NCBI GenBank assembly: GCA_017557345.1
Contig: JAFYZR010000123.1
Coordinates: 62,001-126,000, forward strand
Direction: 5' to 3'
DNA: 64,000 nt
Source: Paludibacteraceae bacterium
GTDB taxonomy: Bacteria > Bacteroidota > Bacteroidia > Bacteroidales > Paludibacteraceae
Shown: positions 59,972 to 64,000 of the stretch, one piece after another
Layout of the letters: each line of letters opens with the position of its first letter
How positions within the stretch are numbered: the stretch's first letter is position 1
Made by a program: the position numbers and the translations under genes
Notes under the pieces: generated by a model
Told to the model about the DNA's origin: nothing
Databases searched by the model: none
Seen by the model: the letters and a program-made list of their open reading frames with translations, nothing else

Positions 59972-62560
59972 TTACTCCCAAACAAGCAAAGGCAGGTTTA
60001 CTTCGGTAACTGCCTTTATTTGTACATCCTTCAGCACCTCTTGCATTTCAGCATTCTTTTGTATCAAGTCCACCCACCATTCGGCCTCATCCAAATCCGT
60101 AAAACCACTCACGCGGAGTGCGCATCCTTCGCCCCATACCGGCATTTTCTGCAAATCGTAATCGCGGATAAGGAACTGCGAGAAGTTAAAGAGTGCCACT
60201 TGATACAACAATTCATTCAATGCCTCCTCATCAACCTTCGGCAGAATAAGCATCGCCAACGATGGTTGCTTGCGGTCCTCGCTCCATTGCTGTTCTGCTA
60301 TCGAATCCTGCTGTGTTTCATCTGATTGGCCGCGCATATCCGCTAAATTGCTCGCTCCGCCTGTCTGGCTCTCCATGCCTTGACCTAACATGGCCAACAT
60401 ATCTTTCGCCATGGATCCCAATTCGGTTTCTCCGTAGTTGGCTACCAGTTCTTGCAATTCCGTCACAAACGCATCCTGACCTTCCGTCCGTGCCACCGAA
60501 ACGGCATTTAAGAAAAGAAAACGAGGCATCAAACGGCTCTGCGGAAACTCTGTCTGCGCATATTGCTTATTGGCCTTGACGGTTGCATATTCCCCTTTCG
60601 TGTATGATTTATAGGTAGCGGCATACAGCGAATCCTGTTCGGCCAATTGACGTTGCATGCGGGCGATATAATCTTTGTCATCTCGCAACGAACGAAGTTG
60701 TTCTTCCTCATGAATGGCTAAAACAGACGGATGTGTTCCAAAACGTTTATCCAACGCACGGAGTGTCTCTTGCGCTTGTTCTTCGTCATCCAGTTTGTCG
60801 CGATAAATATAATACAATTCAACCATTGCCTCGCGCCACAAACTGTCGCTGATGGCATAATCCTGCTCCGTTCGAGGTATCTGCTGCAAGTAATATTCGG
60901 GTTTATGAATATCTGTCTCTTGTTTGGGCCGCACGGAAGTAGAATCGGACGCAAGCATCGTAGAATCGCTTTCGTTTTCCAATTCTTCCATTTCGTCATC
61001 CGGAATGGTCACTTGCTTGTTTTGCCTGCGCCAGTTATCCTCTAACGGACGCATTCCCCAGCGTTTGTTCCATTCCTGCTTGCCTTGTTTGATCAGTTGC
61101 GGATTATAGAAATACCATTCGCCACGATCTCCGCCTCCGCCTAACATATTCGCCGTATTCACACTCCGCGGACCGCTATCGCCGCGTGCCAGTTCACGCG
61201 CTTCCTGAGCCTGACGGATAGAATCTTGTTTCTCGGCTTCGCGCAAATCGGCAATTATCTTATCCACGATAGCACGTTGCTCTTCTTCGGTCATATGACT
61301 CAATCGTTGGAGCGAATCCTGCAACTGAGCCTGATTATAGGAAACAATCAACTCATCCAGCACTTCTGAGCGTTTCTGCAAGCGCGCATAGTCATTATGT
61401 TCGGATGTAAGGATGGTTACCGCTTCTCGATAGCATGGTTGCGCTTTCACGTATGCACGACGCTCGAAATACAAATCGCCGGCTCGCATAAGAACGGCTG
61501 CCTTTGCGGTTCCTGGTTGCGTCGCCTCGGCTATTGCTTTCTCGTACATCTCAAGCGCTTTCGTGGTATCGCGTTCCGCCAGATAAATATTTCCCATCGC
61601 GCCATAAATCTGATCCAAACGGTCTTTGTACTTTGCCTGTTTGGTCATCGTGCGCAGCTGGCGAAGACTACTCTTTCCGCCCAATTCCGCCATGCGTATC
61701 CGCGCGTTGAAATCCATCTCGTTAGGCGGAGCCATACGAACTACCGACTTATACGCATGAAGTGCTTCGTTGCGATTATTGTCGAGCTCGTAAAGTTGGC
61801 CAAGAACATACGCAAACCGCGGACGGTAAATCTTTCGTTTCTCGTGCGGCATAGCTATCTTGACAAACGGAATCGCCTCATGATAATGTTCGCCTTTCAG
61901 TAGCACATCCGCTTTGACAGAAGAGTACAAATTCGCATGTTTGCGGCTCAAAGCGTCAATCTGAACGCGATTTAGCGCATCTTCCGCTTCATATTGCCAG
62001 CCCATTTCTGCATACGAACGAGCCACCCACAACTGGCATTGGGCTATCATATCCGCATCATTTTGATAATGCTTGATGATATAATTGAATGTACTAACGG
62101 CACCAAGGAAATCGCCTTTATGGAACTCTGCTTGACCGAGACGCATCCATGCCAAATGCATGTTCGCATTAAATTCCTCGGACTGCAGCCATAGTTTATA
62201 GTTGGGATCGTTGGCTTTTTTCGGATTGCGTTTCGGTTTCGCTTTGATGGAGTGCAGTTTGATACATTTACGGCATTTCTCTATCGTTTTGTCCATCTGG
62301 CTTGCGGCCGATTCGGCGGCTTGATGGTTGGAAACCGGATATAGATACAAAACGCGGCTGTAATCATCCGTATTCGCATCGCGAATGGCTTTCAGACCTT
62401 CGTCATACGCAATATTTCCGTTGTACAGAATATTATATTTGACTTTTGTCTGATGGAACGAACGAGTCGCCCAAGTATTCTTTTGGGTTGAGCATGATAC
62501 TGTCAGCAGGACGATTATTCCCGCAAACAAAAAATGTACTATTTTTAAGATTTTACCCAT
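59972..62560 (-). CDS. SprE/PorW-type TPR lipoprotein of the type IX secretion system
   Basis: An 862-residue lipoprotein (lipobox TVSCSTQ, Cys23). The mature start KNTWATRSFHQTKVKYNILYNG, then DDYSRVLYLYPVSNHQAA and KTIEKCRKCIKLHSIK, match the SprE/PorW group, which links the GldK-GldN ring to the outer-membrane translocon. Tetratricopeptide repeats run through the centre (about residues 130-430), followed by a low-complexity charged region and a second helical region. The length is close to that of Flavobacterium SprE. It lies 27 kb from the gldKLMN operon. Confidence 0.82.
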   Translation of the reverse strand: MGKILKIVHFLFAGIIVLLTVSCSTQKNTWATRSFHQTKVKYNILYNGNIAYDEGLKAIRDANTDDYSRVLYLYPVSNHQAAESAASQMDKTIEKCRKCIKLHSIKAKPKRNPKKANDPNYKLWLQSEEFNANMHLAWMRLGQAEFHKGDFLGAVSTFNYIIKHYQNDADMIAQCQLWVARSYAEMGWQYEAEDALNRVQIDALSRKHANLYSSVKADVLLKGEHYHEAIPFVKIAMPHEKRKIYRPRFAYVLGQLYELDNNRNEALHAYKSVVRMAPPNEMDFNARIRMAELGGKSSLRQLRTMTKQAKYKDRLDQIYGAMGNIYLAERDTTKALEMYEKAIAEATQPGTAKAAVLMRAGDLYFERRAYVKAQPCYREAVTILTSEHNDYARLQKRSEVLDELIVSYNQAQLQDSLQRLSHMTEEEQRAIVDKIIADLREAEKQDSIRQAQEARELARGDSGPRSVNTANMLGGGGDRGEWYFYNPQLIKQGKQEWNKRWGMRPLEDNWRRQNKQVTIPDDEMEELENESDSTMLASDSTSVRPKQETDIHKPEYYLQQIPRTEQDYAISDSLWREAMVELYYIYRDKLDDEEQAQETLRALDKRFGTHPSVLAIHEEEQLRSLRDDKDYIARMQRQLAEQDSLYAATYKSYTKGEYATVKANKQYAQTEFPQSRLMPRFLFLNAVSVARTEGQDAFVTELQELVANYGETELGSMAKDMLAMLGQGMESQTGGASNLADMRGQSDETQQDSIAEQQWSEDRKQPSLAMLILPKVDEEALNELLYQVALFNFSQFLIRDYDLQKMPVWGEGCALRVSGFTDLDEAEWWVDLIQKNAEMQEVLKDVQIKAVTEVNLPLLVWE

Positions 62561-62661
62561 ATATGGTGTGCTCGGTATCTTATCGGTATCTTATCGGTAT
62601 TATGTCGAGGTTTTTACCTATGCAAAACCTGCGCAAAAAATGTACGATTTTTAAGATTTTA
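62528..62661. repeat. 28-bp direct repeat flanking an 11-bp array
   Basis: The 28 bases at 62528-62555 recur at 62634-62661 with one mismatch, 106 bases apart. The left copy encodes the first residues of the SprE-type protein; the right copy holds the tsaB stop codon. Between them lies the family A array. Confidence 0.75.
62572..62637 (+). repeat. 11-bp-period tandem array, family A, copy 3
   Basis: Six units: TCGGTATCTTA twice, TCGGTATTATG, TCGAGGTTTTT, ACCTATGCAAA and ACCTGCGCAAA. The order and sequences parallel copy 1 at 9.7 kb, with one more TCGGTATCTTA. It sits between tsaB and the SprE-type gene in the minus-strand reading direction, where it would form the leader of the latter. Confidence 0.8.
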
Positions 62662-63343
62662 ATCCTTTCACATGACTTTGAGCCGCCACAAATTCTTTCA
62701 AATAATACGGCTCGTAATAGGCAATTTCGTTAGCTTTTAATGATTGTCCGTCCGACATAAGTTTTTCCGCCAAAGAACCGACATATTGCGCTTCAGGAAC
62801 TATATTCGGCAAATAATGCCAATTGCTCCGATTGAATACCGCTTGACATTTTTCCGCGCCGTCTCCAAAGTAATAAACCTCTGAACTCTCGGCAATAATA
62901 CTCTCTTCATTCTCTACCACCACGGCTCTTGCTTTGCCATTTTCATCCGTCGTATATACTTCCATTCGCCTGGCATCAATCATCGGAACAAGCCGGATAG
63001 CAGGCAATTTTTCACGAATTTCCGATTGTTCTCTCGCAGCTTCGCAAAGAACATCAAGCGTCGGAACAGGAATCAACGGCACATTCAAACCATAGCAAAG
63101 TCCTTTCGCTGTACTTGTTCCGATGCGCAAACCTGTATAGCTGCCCGGACCTTCAGATAGAGCAACGGCATCTATCGCCAGCTTTTGTTCGCGTGCAAAC
63201 GCAAGCAATTCTTCCACATACAAAGGTAATAACTGAGCATGGTTGCTTCCTTCGTAATGGATACATTGCTTGATCGGCTTGCCTTCTTTACATAGGGCAG
63301 CCGAGCAAACAGAAGTACTTGTTTCTACACACAATATTGTCAT
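62651..63343 (-). CDS. tsaB: tRNA threonylcarbamoyladenosine biosynthesis protein TsaB
   Basis: TsaB is the non-catalytic partner of TsaD in making t6A37 on tRNAs that read ANN codons. A 230-residue ASKHA-fold protein: ILCVETSTSVCSAALC at the start, ALSEGPGSYTGLRIGTSTAKGLCYG near residue 62, and PMIDARRMEVYT. It overlaps the upstream barrel gene by 4 bases. Confidence 0.95.
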   Translation of the reverse strand: MTILCVETSTSVCSAALCKEGKPIKQCIHYEGSNHAQLLPLYVEELLAFAREQKLAIDAVALSEGPGSYTGLRIGTSTAKGLCYGLNVPLIPVPTLDVLCEAAREQSEIREKLPAIRLVPMIDARRMEVYTTDENGKARAVVVENEESIIAESSEVYYFGDGAEKCQAVFNRSNWHYLPNIVPEAQYVGSLAEKLMSDGQSLKANEIAYYEPYYLKEFVAAQSHVKGLKS

Positions 63344-64000
63344 TTCTTTTTCTTCGGAATGTTGAAATGGTAAGCCAGTTTTAATCCCGCATCGAAAAAG
63401 CCGAGTCCTTTGGCATAAGTCTTTGTTGCGGAATGCACATCAACTATTGCTATTTCTTCGTCATGAGGCGGAGTTACTTCAATCAACGGAATATTGTCCG
63501 TATTGTTCTTAAAGCTATTGTATAGACCGTAATTGGCAAATACACCCAAGCCGAACGAGTTTCCGCTCTTCAGAATCCATTCCCAACCAAGTTCTGCGCC
63601 TAACAAAACATTGATCGTAAATTGGTTTCCATTGTCGGTATTCTTCGTTAAATATTGATCTTCTGCCAATACACCGGTAATAACCTCATTCGTTACCGGA
63701 ACGCCAATCTCACGGAAGTATGCCGAGATATAGGTGTTCTCGTTATCCGAAATCGTCTGAGTATACGGAGTATACAGTGGCAACATGAATTTCGGGCCTA
63801 AGTTGAAGAAGAATCCTTTCTGGCTGATAAGCGAGAACATGATCGGAACTTCCAGTTGCAATTGTCCGTCACTCTCTTTTACCTCATCCGCACGAATAGT
63901 ATAGTCAATATTCATTGGGAATGTCGGATCGGAATCATCATAATATGTCGATTCGTCATTTACAGCTGCTTTCATGCCGCTTTGCGAATAACCTATACCG
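63340..64000 (-). CDS. outer-membrane beta-barrel protein, C-terminal part
   Basis: The 3' end of a gene that runs off the window; the frame is open to base 64000, so an ATG at 63975 is not the true start. The visible 219 residues alternate hydrophobic and polar residues in strands (QLQLEVPIMFSLISQKGFFFNLGPKFMLPLY, INVLLGAELGWEWIL, FGLGVFANYGLYN) and end GLKLAYHFNIPKKKK, typical of small Bacteroidetes barrels. The pattern is too general to name a substrate. Confidence 0.75.
   Translation of the reverse strand, partial: GIGYSQSGMKAAVNDESTYYDDSDPTFPMNIDYTIRADEVKESDGQLQLEVPIMFSLISQKGFFFNLGPKFMLPLYTPYTQTISDNENTYISAYFREIGVPVTNEVITGVLAEDQYLTKNTDNGNQFTINVLLGAELGWEWILKSGNSFGLGVFANYGLYNSFKNNTDNIPLIEVTPPHDEEIAIVDVHSATKTYAKGLGFFDAGLKLAYHFNIPKKKK

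Overview
The window is one stretch of chromosome from a member of the Bacteroidetes, most likely order Bacteroidales. Reasons: a complete core type IX secretion operon (porP, gldK, gldL, gldM, gldN) plus a separate SprE/PorW-type lipoprotein gene; many families confined to or typical of this phylum (DUF4954, DUF3098, DUF4846, the short DUF2795 protein, the SpmA-SpmB fusion, the TPR lipoprotein); and Bacteroidetes promoters throughout (a -33 TTTG about 20 bases before a -7 TAnnTTTG). No rRNA operon, CRISPR array, transposase or integrase was found. Three tRNA genes are present (Asp-GTC, Arg-ACG, Pro-GGG).

Layout. 1-9.7 kb (+): a compact string of overlapping genes: the tail of a POT peptide transporter, a coiled-coil/proline-rich protein, rsmI, a flippase, riboflavin synthase, two FKBP prolyl isomerases, a second flippase, truA and a GH28 pectinase. 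9.9-11.4 kb (+): a DUF2130 protein and two tRNAs. 11.4-19.2 kb (-): a FISUMP-type surface protein, AsmA, a DNA polymerase I without a recognisable 3'-5' exonuclease domain, and a DUF4886 hydrolase. 19.4-32.7 kb (-): a run of about 13 kb that starts with a DUF2795 gene and goes through the T9SS genes, ftsX, DUF3098, uppP, truB, queA, ung, a FISUMP-DUF4846 fusion and a zinc-ribbon membrane protein. 32.8-36 kb: a cobalamin adenosyltransferase and a methyltransferase (-), divergent from an SpmAB-like protein and ybeY (+). 36-46 kb (-): dnaN-DUF4954-rnz-radA; a PnuC-like protein, an RluA synthase and a pectin acetylesterase; and the ribosomal protein genes rpsF-rpsR-rplI-rpmE2. 46.2-49.3 kb (+): an AT-rich accessory segment. 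49.4-57.2 kb (+): thioredoxin, a K+/H+ antiporter, an SDR enzyme, parE and an M13 peptidase. 57.2-64 kb (mostly -): HIT, greA, miaB, tRNA-Pro, sprE/porW, tsaB and a partial outer-membrane barrel.

The most unusual material is in two places. The first is the 46.2-49.3 kb segment. It holds a Fic gene whose leader carries three direct repeats and which lies between two nearly identical 45-bp promoter copies, a candidate structured small RNA, a secreted protein of unknown function, and a DNA-binding protein that joins an excisionase-like HTH, a sigma-70 region-4-like HTH and an RNA polymerase alpha-CTD-like domain. The second is a set of intergenic arrays with an 11-bp period at five sites. Two of these arrays are inverted copies about 13.7 kb apart, each preceded by a perfect 11-bp inverted repeat.

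All calls come from reading the sequence and from knowledge of the families. No database search or folding program was run.
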